Of a stretch of 64,000 nucleotides of DNA, positions 16,770-25,571 are shown one piece after another. The translations under genes and the position numbers were made by a program. This DNA comes from PALSA-505 sp036501145. Lineage in GTDB: Bacteria; Actinomycetota; Actinomycetes; Streptosporangiales; Streptosporangiaceae. Each line of letters begins with the position of its first letter. The first letter of the stretch is position 1. The notes below the pieces were generated by a model. It was not told where the DNA came from, ran no database searches, and worked only from the letters and a program-made list of their open reading frames with translations. The stretch is taken from positions 5,121 to 69,120 of the forward strand of contig DASYAV010000029.1 in NCBI GenBank assembly GCA_036501145.1. The letters run 5' to 3'.

Positions 16770-17282
16770 GTGGCTGAGCCCACAACCACGCTGAGCGAGA
16801 GCGCCCCGGAGGAGACCGAGGAGCACGTCTCGGAGTACACCACCGAGTCCTCCGCTCCCGAGGAGTCCAGCGAGGCCACCCGCCGGGAGGTTCCGGCCGG
16901 CCGGGCCGGCGGGACGGGCCGCCGCAAGGAGGCCATCGCGCGGGTGCGCATCACCGCGGGCAGCGGCAAGTGGCAGATCAACAACCGGACGCTGGACGGC
17001 TACTTCCCCAACAAGGTGCACCAGCAGCTGGTCAGCGAGCCGTTCGTGGTGCTCGGCGCCGAGGACCGGTTCGACGTGGTCGCGACGATCACCGGCGGCG
17101 GCGTCTCCGGCCAGGCCGGCGCGATCCGGCTGGGTATCGCACGGGCGCTGGTGCTGGTCGACCCGGAGAGCCGCCCGGCCCTGAAGAAGGCCGGCTTCCT
17201 CACCCGTGACGCCCGGGTGAAGGAGCGGAAGAAGTACGGGCTCAAGAAGGCCCGCAAGGCACCGCAGTACTCCAAGCGCTGA
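16770..17282 (+). CDS. rpsI: 30S ribosomal protein S9
   Basis: 170 residues. The C-terminal 130 are S9 (GTGRRKEAIARVRITAGSGK, then LVLVDPESRPALKKAGFLTR and the final PQYSKR that reaches the P-site tRNA). The first 45 residues are an acidic Glu/Ser/Thr extension of the kind seen in actinobacterial S9. The GTG start follows GAGGAATGAATC, a usable ribosome-binding region. Confidence 0.97.
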   Translation: MAEPTTTLSESAPEETEEHVSEYTTESSAPEESSEATRREVPAGRAGGTGRRKEAIARVRITAGSGKWQINNRTLDGYFPNKVHQQLVSEPFVVLGAEDRFDVVATITGGGVSGQAGAIRLGIARALVLVDPESRPALKKAGFLTRDARVKERKKYGLKKARKAPQYSKR

Positions 17283-17319
17283 TCTTGCCCCGCGGGGATC
17301 ACGCCCCCGCCTGCCCCGC

Positions 17320-17346
17320 GGCGCGCCGGTTTGGTGCCGGCGCGCC
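17320..17346 (+). terminator. hairpin after rpsI
   Basis: GGCGCGCCGG (17320-17329) pairs perfectly with CCGGCGCGCC (17337-17346) around a 7-base loop. No T-run follows. Its place 38 bases after the rpsI stop supports a role as an actinobacterial-type, U-poor terminator. Confidence 0.55.
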
Positions 17347-17424
17347 AGGACGGGAGCCCGTGCCGCCGGTGTTCTGCGGTGACGCGGGCTCAGGGACCGG
17401 AAGACCAACGGAGGTTACCCGGTG

Positions 17425-18816
17425 ATGAGCCGGCTCTTCGGCACCGACGGCGTCCGGGGGGTCGCCGGCCACGACCTGACCGCCCGGCTGGCCATGGAAC
17501 TGGCGGTCGCTGCCGCGGGCACCCTGGCCGAGGCGGGTGCGTTCACCGGCGCCGAGGCGTCCGGCCGGCGGCCGCTGGCGCTGCTCGGCCGCGACCCGCG
17601 GTCCTCAGGTGAGTTCCTCGAGGCGGCGGTGGTCGCCGGGCTGGCCGGTTCCGGCGTGGACGTGCTCAGGCTGGGCGTGATCCCCACGCCCGCGGTCGCG
17701 TACCTGACCGCCGAGCTGGCCGCCGAGTTCGGCGTGATGCTGTCGGCGAGCCACAACCCGGCCCAGGACAACGGGATCAAGTTCTTCGGCCGCGGCGGCC
17801 TGAAGCTGCCCGACGACGTCGAGGACGCCATCGAGGACCGGATGCGGCGGAACGGCCCGGCCGCGTCCCGGACGCCGGCCCGCGGCTTCGGCCGGGTGAC
17901 CGACGCCGCCGCGGAGCGCGAGGGCTACCTGGATCACCTGCTCGCCAGCCTGGCCGGGAACGGGGCCCAGGCCACCGCGCGGCCGCTGGCCGGCCTGCGG
18001 ATCGTGGTCGACTGCGCGCACGGCGCCGCGTACCGGATGGGGCCCGAGGCCTACCGGCGCGCCGGGGCGGAGGTCATCACGATCGGCGCCGAACCGGACG
18101 GCCTGAACATCAACCAGGGCTGCGGCTCGACGTCGCTGGGCGCGCTGGCCGCCGCGGTCGCCGCGCACGGCGCCGACGCGGGCATCGCACACGACGGTGA
18201 CGCGGACCGCTGCCTGGCCGTGGACGCGGAAGGAAACCCGGTCGACGGCGACCAGATCCTCGCCGTCCTCGCGCTCGGCTTCCAGGAGGCCGGGCGGCTC
18301 ACCGGCGGCACCGTGGTCACCACCGTCATGTCCAACCTTGGCTTCCGGCTGGCCATGCGGGACGCCGGGATCCACGTGGTCGAGACGGCGGTCGGCGACC
18401 GGTACGTGCTCGAGGCCATGCGGGCCGGCCACTTCGTTCTCGGCGGCGAGCAGTCCGGGCACATCATCCTGCTCGACCACGCGACCACCGGCGACGGCAT
18501 CCTCACCGGCCTGCAGCTGCTCGGGGCGGTGGCCCGCAGCGGCCGTCCGCTCGGCGAGCTGGCCAAGGTGATGACCAGGTACCCGCAGGTGCTCATCAAC
18601 GTGCAGGGCGTGGACAAGTCGCGGGTGTCCTCCGCGCCCGAGCTGGCCGCCGCGGTGGCCGCGGCCGAGTCCGAGCTGGGCGACCTGGGCCGGGTGCTGG
18701 TCCGGCCGAGCGGCACCGAGCCCACGGTCCGCGTCATGGTCGAGGCTGCCGACCACACCGAGGCCGAGCGGGTGGCCGGCCAGCTCGCCGAGTCCGTCCG
18801 CACCGCCCTGGGCTGA
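17425..18816 (+). CDS. glmM: phosphoglucosamine mutase
   Basis: 463 residues; converts glucosamine-6-phosphate to glucosamine-1-phosphate for peptidoglycan. The start MSRLFGTDGVRGVAG is diagnostic. The phospho-serine loop SASHNP has the catalytic serine at about 109. The metal loop DGDADRC and the phosphate-binding RPSGTEPTVRV are present. The ATG at 17425 is preferred over the adjacent GTG (17422); GGAGG lies at 17410-17414. The gene commonly follows rplM-rpsI in actinobacteria. Confidence 0.97.
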   Translation: MSRLFGTDGVRGVAGHDLTARLAMELAVAAAGTLAEAGAFTGAEASGRRPLALLGRDPRSSGEFLEAAVVAGLAGSGVDVLRLGVIPTPAVAYLTAELAAEFGVMLSASHNPAQDNGIKFFGRGGLKLPDDVEDAIEDRMRRNGPAASRTPARGFGRVTDAAAEREGYLDHLLASLAGNGAQATARPLAGLRIVVDCAHGAAYRMGPEAYRRAGAEVITIGAEPDGLNINQGCGSTSLGALAAAVAAHGADAGIAHDGDADRCLAVDAEGNPVDGDQILAVLALGFQEAGRLTGGTVVTTVMSNLGFRLAMRDAGIHVVETAVGDRYVLEAMRAGHFVLGGEQSGHIILLDHATTGDGILTGLQLLGAVARSGRPLGELAKVMTRYPQVLINVQGVDKSRVSSAPELAAAVAAAESELGDLGRVLVRPSGTEPTVRVMVEAADHTEAERVAGQLAESVRTALG

Positions 18817-18856
18817 CCGTTCCCGCGGCCCGCCCTGGCTGACCGTTCCCGCGGCC
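18811..18856. repeat. direct repeat spanning the glmM stop codon
   Basis: The 20-base sequence GGCTGACCGTTCCCGCGGCC occurs at 18811-18830 and again at 18837-18856. The first copy contains the glmM stop, so the gene end has been duplicated into the spacer. Confidence 0.9.
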
Positions 18857-18864
18857 TCCCGGGC

Positions 18865-19218
18865 TCAGACCTGACCGGGCTCGACGCAGAACTCGTGGCC
18901 GTCCGGGTCCAGCATGATGGTGTGCGACTCGTGGTGCTCGGCCACGACCGCGCCCAGGGACTCCAGCCGGCCCACCTCGGCGGCCACGCTGCCCGGTGCA
19001 CGCAGGTCGAAGTGCATCCGGTTCTTCGCCGTCTTCGGCTCGGGGACCCGGATGAACCACAGGTTCGGCCCGCCCCAGCCGGGCGCCTCCACGAACGCCC
19101 GGTCCGCGGTGGAGTCCTCCTCCACGTCGGAGTTGAGCGCGGCGGCCCAGAACCGGGCGGCCACCAGCGCATCGGAACAGTCGAACGTCACGGACTTGAT
19201 GAAACTCGCGGCGGGCAC
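18865..19218 (-). CDS. VOC (glyoxalase-like) family protein
   Basis: 117 residues with one vicinal-oxygen-chelate module: FDCSDALVAARFWAAAL at the start, then NRMHFDLRAPG and the C-terminal SHTIMLDPDGHEFCVEPG. The histidine and C-terminal glutamate fit the usual metal ligands of the fold. These small single-domain proteins (Glyoxalase_6 type) are frequent in actinobacteria and have no firm substrate. It stands alone, convergent with glmM and divergent from nnr. Confidence 0.85.
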   Translation of the reverse strand: MPAASFIKSVTFDCSDALVAARFWAAALNSDVEEDSTADRAFVEAPGWGGPNLWFIRVPEPKTAKNRMHFDLRAPGSVAAEVGRLESLGAVVAEHHESHTIMLDPDGHEFCVEPGQV

Positions 19219-19349
19219 GACCCGACGCTAGGCCGCCCGCCACCGGTCCGCAACGCGTTTCCTGGCAAGCTGGGAGTGCGGCCGCCCGGGCCGGAAGACC
19301 TTCCCGGCAGGCCGTTCGCTCACAGCGAACACGAGGGAATGAGGCCCGG

Positions 19350-20927
19350 ATGAGGCAGGCTCACGAGGTTGCGAAGGTCCGCGCCGCGGAGGCGGCGCTG
19401 ATGGCCACGCTCCCCGACGGTGCGCTGATGCGGCGGGCTGCCTTCGGCCTGGCGTCGGTGTGCGCCCGGCTGCTCGGCCAGCCCTACGGGGCGCGGGTGG
19501 TCGTGCTCACCGGCAGCGGCGACAACGGCGGCGATGCGCTGTACGCCGGCGCGCTGCTGGCCCGGCGCGGCGTGGCGGTGCACGCCATCACCGCGGGGTC
19601 GCGCACCCACCAGGGCGGCGCCGCGGCACTGCGCGAGGCCGGCGGCCGGCTGCTGGCCCCGCCCGCCGACCCGGCAGCCGACGCGGCGGCCGCGCTGATC
19701 GGATCGGCCGACCTGATCGTGGACGGCATGCTCGGCATCGGCGGCAAGGGCGGGCTGCGCGAGCCCTACGCCACGCTGGCCAGGCAGGCCGCCGGGTCGG
19801 GCGCGGCCGTCGTCGCCGTCGACCTGCCCAGCGGTATCGACGCCGACACCGGCGAGGTGCCAGGCGACGCGGTGCGGGCCGACGTCACCGTGACGTTCGG
19901 CACCTGGAAGCCGGGCCTGCTGGTGGATCCGGCCGCGGAGCTGACCGGCCTGGCCGAACTGGTGGACATCGGCCTGGCCCCCTGCCTGGACCGGCCGGAC
20001 CTGCTGGCCCTGCAGTCCGCCGACGTGGCGGCGCTGCTGCCGGTGCCGTCGGCGGAGTCGGACAAGTACCGCCGCGGCGTGCTTGGTGTGCTGGCCGGCA
20101 GCGACCGGTTCACCGGCGCCGCCTGGCTGGCCACCGGCGCGGGCATTCACGGCGGCGCGGGGATGGTCCGGCTCGTGTCGGCGGGCCGCCCGGCGGCCAT
20201 CGTCCGGCAGAGCTGGCCGGAAGCGGTCATCACCGTCATCGAGGACGCCGGCCCCGGCCCGGCGCAGGTGCTGGCCACCGCGGGCCGGGTGCAGGCCTGG
20301 ACCGCGGGCCCGGGCATGGGCACCGGGGATGACGCCGCCGGGCTGCTCCGCGAGGTGCTCGCCAGCGACCTCCCGGTGCTGGTCGATGCGGACGGCCTGA
20401 CCCTGGTCGCCGCGCATCCTGGGCTGCTGCCCCGGCAGGCGCCGACCCTGCTCACCCCGCACGCCGGGGAGCTGTCCCGGCTGCTCGGCGCGGACCGGGC
20501 CGACGTGGAGGCGCGCCGCCTCGAGCACGTGCGCCGGGCCGCCGAGCAATTCCAGGCCACGGTGCTGCTCAAGGGCTCGACCACGGTCATCGCCACCCCA
20601 GACGGTGCCGCGCCGGTGCACGTGAATGCCACCGGGACCCCGTGGCTGGCCACTGCGGGCAGCGGCGACGTGCTGTCCGGCCTGGCCGGCTCGCTGCTCG
20701 CGCAGGGCCTGGCGCCGCCCGACGCGGCCGCCGCGGCGGCCTACCTGCACGGCCTGGCCGCCCGGCTGGCGGCTGTGGGCGAGGAGACCCTGGCCGAGGA
20801 CATCACGGAGCCGGGGCAGGACGTGGACCTCCCTGGCACCCCGGCCGGCGCGCCCATCGGCGCCTCGGACGTCCTGCGCGCGCTCCCCGCCGCCATCCGC
20901 ACCGTCCGCGGCACCCTCGCCCGCTAG
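19350..20927 (+). CDS. nnr: bifunctional NAD(P)H-hydrate epimerase/dehydratase
   Basis: 525 residues that repair hydrated NAD(P)H. Residues 1-215 are the YjeF_N epimerase domain (VVVLTGSGDNGGDALYAGAL, and VDLPSGIDADTGEVPGDAVRA). Residues 235-520 are the ADP-dependent dehydratase, a ribokinase-like fold (VLAGSDRFTGAAWLA, LLTPHAGELSRLLG and ATAGSGDVLSGLAGSLLAQG with the catalytic aspartate). The fused form is common in actinobacteria, as is its place just upstream of alr. Confidence 0.96.
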   Translation: MRQAHEVAKVRAAEAALMATLPDGALMRRAAFGLASVCARLLGQPYGARVVVLTGSGDNGGDALYAGALLARRGVAVHAITAGSRTHQGGAAALREAGGRLLAPPADPAADAAAALIGSADLIVDGMLGIGGKGGLREPYATLARQAAGSGAAVVAVDLPSGIDADTGEVPGDAVRADVTVTFGTWKPGLLVDPAAELTGLAELVDIGLAPCLDRPDLLALQSADVAALLPVPSAESDKYRRGVLGVLAGSDRFTGAAWLATGAGIHGGAGMVRLVSAGRPAAIVRQSWPEAVITVIEDAGPGPAQVLATAGRVQAWTAGPGMGTGDDAAGLLREVLASDLPVLVDADGLTLVAAHPGLLPRQAPTLLTPHAGELSRLLGADRADVEARRLEHVRRAAEQFQATVLLKGSTTVIATPDGAAPVHVNATGTPWLATAGSGDVLSGLAGSLLAQGLAPPDAAAAAAYLHGLAARLAAVGEETLAEDITEPGQDVDLPGTPAGAPIGASDVLRALPAAIRTVRGTLAR

Positions 20928-21218
20928 CCGTTCCGCTGCAGGGACCAGACGAGCGTGACCGGGATTCCCGCCCACAGGGCATCCGCAGCCTCGGCGGCCC
21001 CGGCGTAGAGCCGTCAGCAAAATCGGCGCTCATCGGGGATTCCGCGCACCGGTGGACAGCCAGGCCCAGCCCGGCGAAGGCGTCCAGGTAGCGGCTGTCC
21101 GGCCCACGGACAGCATGGCCGCTGAGCGGTCCCACGCCCACCGTGGCGTGCCCGCTGGCCACCAGGTGTGCCGTGTGCCGGCCGGTGCCGCAGGCCGCAT
21201 CCAGCGCCCGCACCGGCG
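20924..21218 (-). pseudogene. decayed SAM-dependent methyltransferase
   Basis: The nnr-alr gap is not empty. On the minus strand it encodes LDAACGTGRHTAHLVASGH, the SAM-binding motif I of class I methyltransferases. This is followed almost at once by a C-terminal segment (YLDAFAGLGLAVHRCAESPM). After a one-base frameshift near 21005 a second frame continues as YAGAAEAADALWAGIPVTLV through WSLQRNG to a stop at 20924. The N-terminus and the centre of the protein are missing. The stop codon overlaps the nnr stop. This is a degraded gene, read by eye. Confidence 0.75.
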
Positions 21219-21282
21219 CCATCGGGTTACCGGCTGCCCGGCATGCACCGCGGCCGCGGGTGCCCTGGCAGAATTGGGCTTC

Positions 21283-22395
21283 GTGGACCTCACCGCCGAA
21301 GCCGTCATCGATCTCGCCGCGATCAGGGAAAACACCGCCGCGCTCGGCGCCAGGGTCAGCCCCGCCGCGCAGATGGCCGTGGTCAAGTCCGACGGCTACG
21401 GGCACGGCATGGTGCAGGCGGCGGGGGCGGCGCTGGCGGGCGGGGCCGACTGGCTCGGCGTGATCAGCGTGGCCGAGGCGCTCGGGCTGCGCGCGGCCGG
21501 GTTCATCGTGCCCGTGCTGTGCCTGCTGGATGACCCGCGGGCGGCGCACGCCGAGGCCATCGGGCACAGCATCGACCTGTGCGCGGGCTCGGAGGGCTCG
21601 CTGCGCCGGATCGCCGCCGCGGCGGCCGCCGCGGGCAGGCCGGCCCGGCTGCACCTCAAGGCGGACACCGGCATGTCCCGGGGCGGCGCCACCCCGGCGC
21701 AGTGGCCCGGCCTGGTGGACGCGGCGCTCGCCGCGCAGGCCGCCGGGCACATCGAGATCACCGGCCTGTGGTCCCACCTGGCCTGCGCCGACATCCCCGG
21801 GCACCCGTCGGCTGCGGCCCAGGTCGCCGCGTTCAGCGACGCAGTCGAACTGGCCGAGAAGGCCGGCGCCCGGCCCGAGGTGCGGCACCTGGCCAACACC
21901 CCGGCCACGCTCAGCCTGCCGCAGGCCTGGTTCGACCTGGTGCGCACCGGCGGCGGGATCTACGGGCTGGACACCCGGCCCGGTCCCGCGCCGGACTGGA
22001 TGCGGCCCGCGATGACCGCCCGGAGCCGCCTGATACAGGTCAAGCGGGTGCCGGCCGGATCGGGGGTTTCCTACGGCCACCGCTACGTGACCGCGGCGGA
22101 GACCACGCTCGGCCTGGTTCCGGTCGGCTACGCCGACGGCGTGCCGCGGGCCGCGTCCGGGGTGGGGCCGGTGCAGATCCGCGGGCGGCGCCGGACGATC
22201 GCCGGCACCGTGTGCATGAACCAGTTCGTCCTCGACCTCGGCGACACGCCGGCCGAGGCGGGCGACGAGGTCGTGCTGTTCGGGCCAGGCGGCGACGGCG
22301 AGCCGACCGTGCAGGACTGGGCCGACACTCTCGGCACCATCTCCTATGAGATCGTTACCGCGTTCGGCTCCCGGTGGCCCAGAAGCTACCGTTGA
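21283..22395 (+). CDS. alr: alanine racemase
   Basis: 370 residues; PLP enzyme making D-alanine for peptidoglycan. The PLP lysine is K35 in MAVVKSDGYGHG (most relatives have KADAYGHG). The second catalytic base, tyrosine, is in GVSYGHRY, and the GTVCMNQFVLDLG segment replaces the more usual MCMDQ. The GTG at 21283 gives the standard N-terminus; a CAGAAT hexamer eight bases upstream suggests a leaderless message. The longer open frame upstream overlaps the methyltransferase remnant and is not counted. Confidence 0.95.
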   Translation: MDLTAEAVIDLAAIRENTAALGARVSPAAQMAVVKSDGYGHGMVQAAGAALAGGADWLGVISVAEALGLRAAGFIVPVLCLLDDPRAAHAEAIGHSIDLCAGSEGSLRRIAAAAAAAGRPARLHLKADTGMSRGGATPAQWPGLVDAALAAQAAGHIEITGLWSHLACADIPGHPSAAAQVAAFSDAVELAEKAGARPEVRHLANTPATLSLPQAWFDLVRTGGGIYGLDTRPGPAPDWMRPAMTARSRLIQVKRVPAGSGVSYGHRYVTAAETTLGLVPVGYADGVPRAASGVGPVQIRGRRRTIAGTVCMNQFVLDLGDTPAEAGDEVVLFGPGGDGEPTVQDWADTLGTISYEIVTAFGSRWPRSYR

Positions 22396-22430
22396 GTAAC
22401 TGGGCAGCGCCGCCCGGGGCAAGAGCCATA

Positions 22431-22458
22431 CAGTGACGCCCAGCCAGTGACGCCCAGC
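22431..22458. repeat. 14-base tandem duplication
   Basis: CAGTGACGCCCAGC is present twice in immediate succession (22431-22444 and 22445-22458), between alr and the hydrolase gene and just upstream of the latter's AGGAGG ribosome-binding site. Confidence 0.9.
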
Positions 22459-22475
22459 ACAACCCAGGAGGACAG

Positions 22476-23621
22476 ATGGCCAGGTGGCGGCGGATCACCG
22501 GGATCGCCGGGGTTACCGCGGCCGCGGCCGCGGCCGGGGTCGGCGCGGTGCTGGCCGCCGAACGGCTGGCGGCCGGCCGGCTGCGGCTGCTGCCCGACCC
22601 GGAGGCAGGCGAGCCGTTCGGTGAGCTGCGCGGCCGCGAACTGACCGTGACCGCCCCGGATGGCGTGCCGCTGCACGTCGAGGTGGACGGCCCGGACGAC
22701 GCGCCGGTCACGATCGTGTTCTGCCACGGCTATGCGCTGCACCAGGACTGCTGGCACTATCAGCGGCGCGACCTGGCCGGCCAGGCCCGGATGGTGTTCT
22801 GGGACCAGCGCGGCCACGGCCGGTCCGGCCGCGGCGCGGGGCGGCCGGTCACCGTGGACCAGACCGGCGACGACCTGGCCGCGGTGCTGCGCGCCGCGGC
22901 GCCGGGCCGGGTGGTCCTGGTCGGCCATTCGATGGGCGGCATGACGATCATGGCGCTGGCCGGCGGGCACCCGGACCTGTTCGGCTCCCAGGTGGCCGGC
23001 GTCGCGCTGATCGCGACCGCGGCCGGCGGGCTGAGCAACCCGGACGGCCTGCTGCCGGGGTGGCCCTCGCCGCTGCGCACGTTCCTGCAGCGGGCCGCGC
23101 CCACGGTGCTGCGCGGCGTCGCGGCCGGCCGCCGGGCCACCCTGGTCGAGCGCGGCCGGCTCATGTCCCGCGAGGCCGAGCTGCTGGCCACCAGGTTCCT
23201 GGCCTTCGGCGACCCGCACGCCAGCCTCGCGCTGACCGAGTTCACCGAGCGGATGATCCGCCAGGCGCCGGTCGGCGTGATCGCGGACTTCTACGGCGCG
23301 CTGCTCGGCTGCGACCAGTCCGCCGTGCTCGACGTGCTGGGCAAGGTGCCGGTGACGGTGATAACCGGCGACCGGGACCGGCTGATCCCGCCGCGGCTGG
23401 GCGCGGAGCTCGCGGCCGGCATCCCCGGCGCGCGGATCGCCATGGTGGCCGGAGCCGGCCACGCGCTGATGCTGGAACGCCCCGACGTGGTCGACGACGC
23501 GATCCGCAGCCTGCTCGCCGAGGTGGCCGAGGCCAGGCGCCCGGGTAGGCTCCGCTGGTCCCGGCGCGGCAAGGGCGAGCGGGCCGGGACACCCGAAGAG
23601 AACGAGCGTGGAGTCGCCTGA
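22476..23621 (+). CDS. alpha/beta hydrolase
   Basis: 381 residues. An N-terminal hydrophobic Ala/Gly segment (residues 8-28) looks like a membrane anchor or uncleaved signal. The fold follows: oxyanion region FCHGYALHQDCW, nucleophile elbow GHSMGG (serine at about 157), acidic residue in TGDRDRLIPP, and catalytic histidine in AGAGHALMLERP. Substrate unknown. AGGAGG is seven bases upstream of the ATG. The last 14 bases overlap tsaE, and this gene sits between alr and tsaE in many actinobacteria. Confidence 0.92.
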   Translation: MARWRRITGIAGVTAAAAAAGVGAVLAAERLAAGRLRLLPDPEAGEPFGELRGRELTVTAPDGVPLHVEVDGPDDAPVTIVFCHGYALHQDCWHYQRRDLAGQARMVFWDQRGHGRSGRGAGRPVTVDQTGDDLAAVLRAAAPGRVVLVGHSMGGMTIMALAGGHPDLFGSQVAGVALIATAAGGLSNPDGLLPGWPSPLRTFLQRAAPTVLRGVAAGRRATLVERGRLMSREAELLATRFLAFGDPHASLALTEFTERMIRQAPVGVIADFYGALLGCDQSAVLDVLGKVPVTVITGDRDRLIPPRLGAELAAGIPGARIAMVAGAGHALMLERPDVVDDAIRSLLAEVAEARRPGRLRWSRRGKGERAGTPEENERGVA

Positions 23622-24285
23622 CATGAGCCGCGACCCGAACACCAACGGCAACCCCGGCACGAACAGCAACGGCAACCCCTGCCCCGGCCCGGCCGCCGAG
23701 CGGCCCGCCAGCCTGCCTGCCGGCCTGCCCGCGGACAGCACGGTGCCGACCGCGGCCGCGATGCGCGCGCTCGGCGCCCGGCTGGCCGCGCTGCTCCGCC
23801 CCGGTGACCTGGTGCTGCTGGCCGGGCCACTGGGTGCGGGCAAGACCACGCTGGTGCAGGGGCTGGGCGAGGCGCTGCGGGTCCGCGGGCACGTCACCTC
23901 GCCGACGTTCGTCATCGCCCGGGTGCATCCCTCGCTGTGCGGCGGGCCGAACCTGGTGCACGCGGACGCCTACCGGCTCGGCAGCCTGGCCGAGATGGAC
24001 GACCTCGACCTGGACCTGGACGGCGCGGTGACCGTGGTCGAGTGGGGCGAAGGGCTGGCCGAGGGGCTGTCCGCCGACCGGCTGGAGATCACCATCGGGT
24101 TCGCCGGTCACGGCCCGGGCGGCCCGGGCGGCGCGGGCGGCGCGGCCGCGACACCGGGCGACGGGGACGAACCGCGCCGGGTGCGGATCCGGCCCGTCGG
24201 CCCCCGCTGGACCGCGCCGCAGGACGAGCCGGCCGTACCGGGCGAAGCTGCCACGGCGCGGACGCAAGGCGCCAGGCACGCGTAA
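23608..24285 (+). CDS. tsaE: tRNA t6A biosynthesis ATPase TsaE
   Basis: 225 residues. The Walker A motif GPLGAGKTTLVQGLG lies near residue 75, the SPTF segment at about 97, and LVHADAYRLGSL with VVEWGEGLAEGL at about 140. TsaE works with TsaB and TsaD in threonylcarbamoyl-adenosine formation at tRNA A37. The N-terminal 45 residues are an Asn/Pro-rich extension and the C-terminus is also extended. The GTG at 23608 overlaps the hydrolase; an ATG at 23623 is an alternative. Confidence 0.93.
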   Translation: MESPDMSRDPNTNGNPGTNSNGNPCPGPAAERPASLPAGLPADSTVPTAAAMRALGARLAALLRPGDLVLLAGPLGAGKTTLVQGLGEALRVRGHVTSPTFVIARVHPSLCGGPNLVHADAYRLGSLAEMDDLDLDLDGAVTVVEWGEGLAEGLSADRLEITIGFAGHGPGGPGGAGGAAATPGDGDEPRRVRIRPVGPRWTAPQDEPAVPGEAATARTQGARHA

Positions 24286-24325
24286 AATCCCGCTGTCCGG
24301 ACCTACCGGCCGCCCCAAAGGCTCT

Positions 24326-24363
24326 ATAGTTCCGGCTGTTCGCAATAGTTCCGGCTGTTCGCA
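24326..24363. repeat. 19-base tandem duplication
   Basis: ATAGTTCCGGCTGTTCGCA occurs twice in a row (24326-24344, 24345-24363) in the 145-base gap before the next gene. It contains the only AT-rich hexamers in the gap, so duplicated promoter or operator sequence is possible. Confidence 0.9.
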
Positions 24364-24430
24364 CCCGAGCAGCGTCCCGCACCGTGCCGCGCGCACGTAC
24401 GGTGCCGGTCCCCTCACCCGGAGGCGTTCC

Positions 24431-25522
24431 GTGGCTCAGCAGGGCGCAGGCCCCCCTCGGCCCGGCCGTCCCGCTGCCCGCGGCGCCCGCGGCAGCTACT
24501 GGGACACCGGAGGCTACGTCCCCCAGGACGAGCAGCGGCCGCCCGCCGCCAGCCAGCCCGGCACCGAGCCCGGCCTGCACGAAGACGACGAGGACTACCC
24601 GGCCTGGGCCATCCCCAGCCAGTCGCGCCGGCCCCGGCGCGACCCCCGTCCGCCCGGCCTGGACGGCCTGGACGGCCCGGCAGGCCCGCCGGGCATCGAT
24701 CCCACCGGCGGCGGCCTCGAAGCGCCCGAGCCGTTCGGCGAGCCGGGCCGGCCGCGGGACACCCGCCCGGCCGGTGGACGCCGTCGCCGCCCCGGCCGGC
24801 CCAGCCTGCCGCTGCGTGCCCGGGCCCGCGCCGCCCGCGCCAGGAAGACCAGACGCCGCCTGGTCATGCTCGGCGGCCTGGCCGCCGTCGGCGCGCTCAT
24901 CGCCGTCCTGGTGGTCGTGCTGCCCGGCGCGCACCACAACCCGGCCGGCGCTTCCGGCTTCGTCACCAGGTACCAGCCGGGCGAGTTCCGCTCCGCGCCC
25001 GGTGCCTGCCAGTCGGTGCAGGCCGGCACGCTGGCCAGGTACCTGCCGGGCAAGCGGTCCATGGTCGCGGCGCCCAACCTGCCCGACAGCTCGGGCAACC
25101 AGTGCAACTGGACGCTGGACCAGCAGCCGGTCTACCGGCTGCTCGAGGTGACTGCGCAGGCCTACGCACCCAGCGGCCTTGCCACCGGCAACGGCAGCGC
25201 CACCGCCGCGGCCACCGACGCCTACGCCCAGCAGATGACCTCCTTCCAGCACCCGGCACACGGCAGCCACCAGCCGGCGGCACAGATCAACTCGGTGCCC
25301 GGGCTCGGCAGCCAGGCGTTCAGCGCGTTCCAGGTGATCAAGGTGAGCGGCAGCACCACCGACCGGGTCACCGTCGTGCTCAGGCTCCGCAACGTGCTGG
25401 TCACCGCACAGTTCAACGGCCTCGCGCACGCCAGCCGTGGGCACTACGGGCCGGTCTCGCCCAGCCTGCTCAAGGCCGGCGCGACCGCCGCGGCCACCGA
25501 CGTACTGCACAAACTCGGCTGA
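24431..25522 (+). CDS. membrane-anchored protein with proline-rich N-terminus
   Basis: 363 residues, function unknown. Residues 1-140 are Pro/Gly/Arg-rich, with a short collagen-like run (GLDGLDGPAGPPGID). One transmembrane helix is at 144-164 after a strongly basic stretch, so the C-terminal 200 residues should be outside. The outer domain has paired cysteines (GACQSVQ and NQCNWTLD) and resembles the DUF3558-like extracellular domains of actinobacteria, a weak resemblance. Inserted between tsaE and tsaB. GTG start after GGAGG-like CCGGAGGCG. Confidence 0.75.
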   Translation: MAQQGAGPPRPGRPAARGARGSYWDTGGYVPQDEQRPPAASQPGTEPGLHEDDEDYPAWAIPSQSRRPRRDPRPPGLDGLDGPAGPPGIDPTGGGLEAPEPFGEPGRPRDTRPAGGRRRRPGRPSLPLRARARAARARKTRRRLVMLGGLAAVGALIAVLVVVLPGAHHNPAGASGFVTRYQPGEFRSAPGACQSVQAGTLARYLPGKRSMVAAPNLPDSSGNQCNWTLDQQPVYRLLEVTAQAYAPSGLATGNGSATAAATDAYAQQMTSFQHPAHGSHQPAAQINSVPGLGSQAFSAFQVIKVSGSTTDRVTVVLRLRNVLVTAQFNGLAHASRGHYGPVSPSLLKAGATAAATDVLHKLG

Positions 25523-25571
25523 GCCGGCGACCGGTCACGGCCGGTGCCGGGGGCCGGTTACGCTGGCCACC

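Noticed and set aside
19320..21020. 566-residue minus-strand frame opposite nnr
   Set aside because: Shadow of nnr; the methyltransferase relic that partly overlaps it reads in other frames.
21052..21282. N-terminal extension of alanine racemase
   Set aside because: Not conserved in racemases and overlaps the methyltransferase remnant; the GTG at 21283 gives the standard start.
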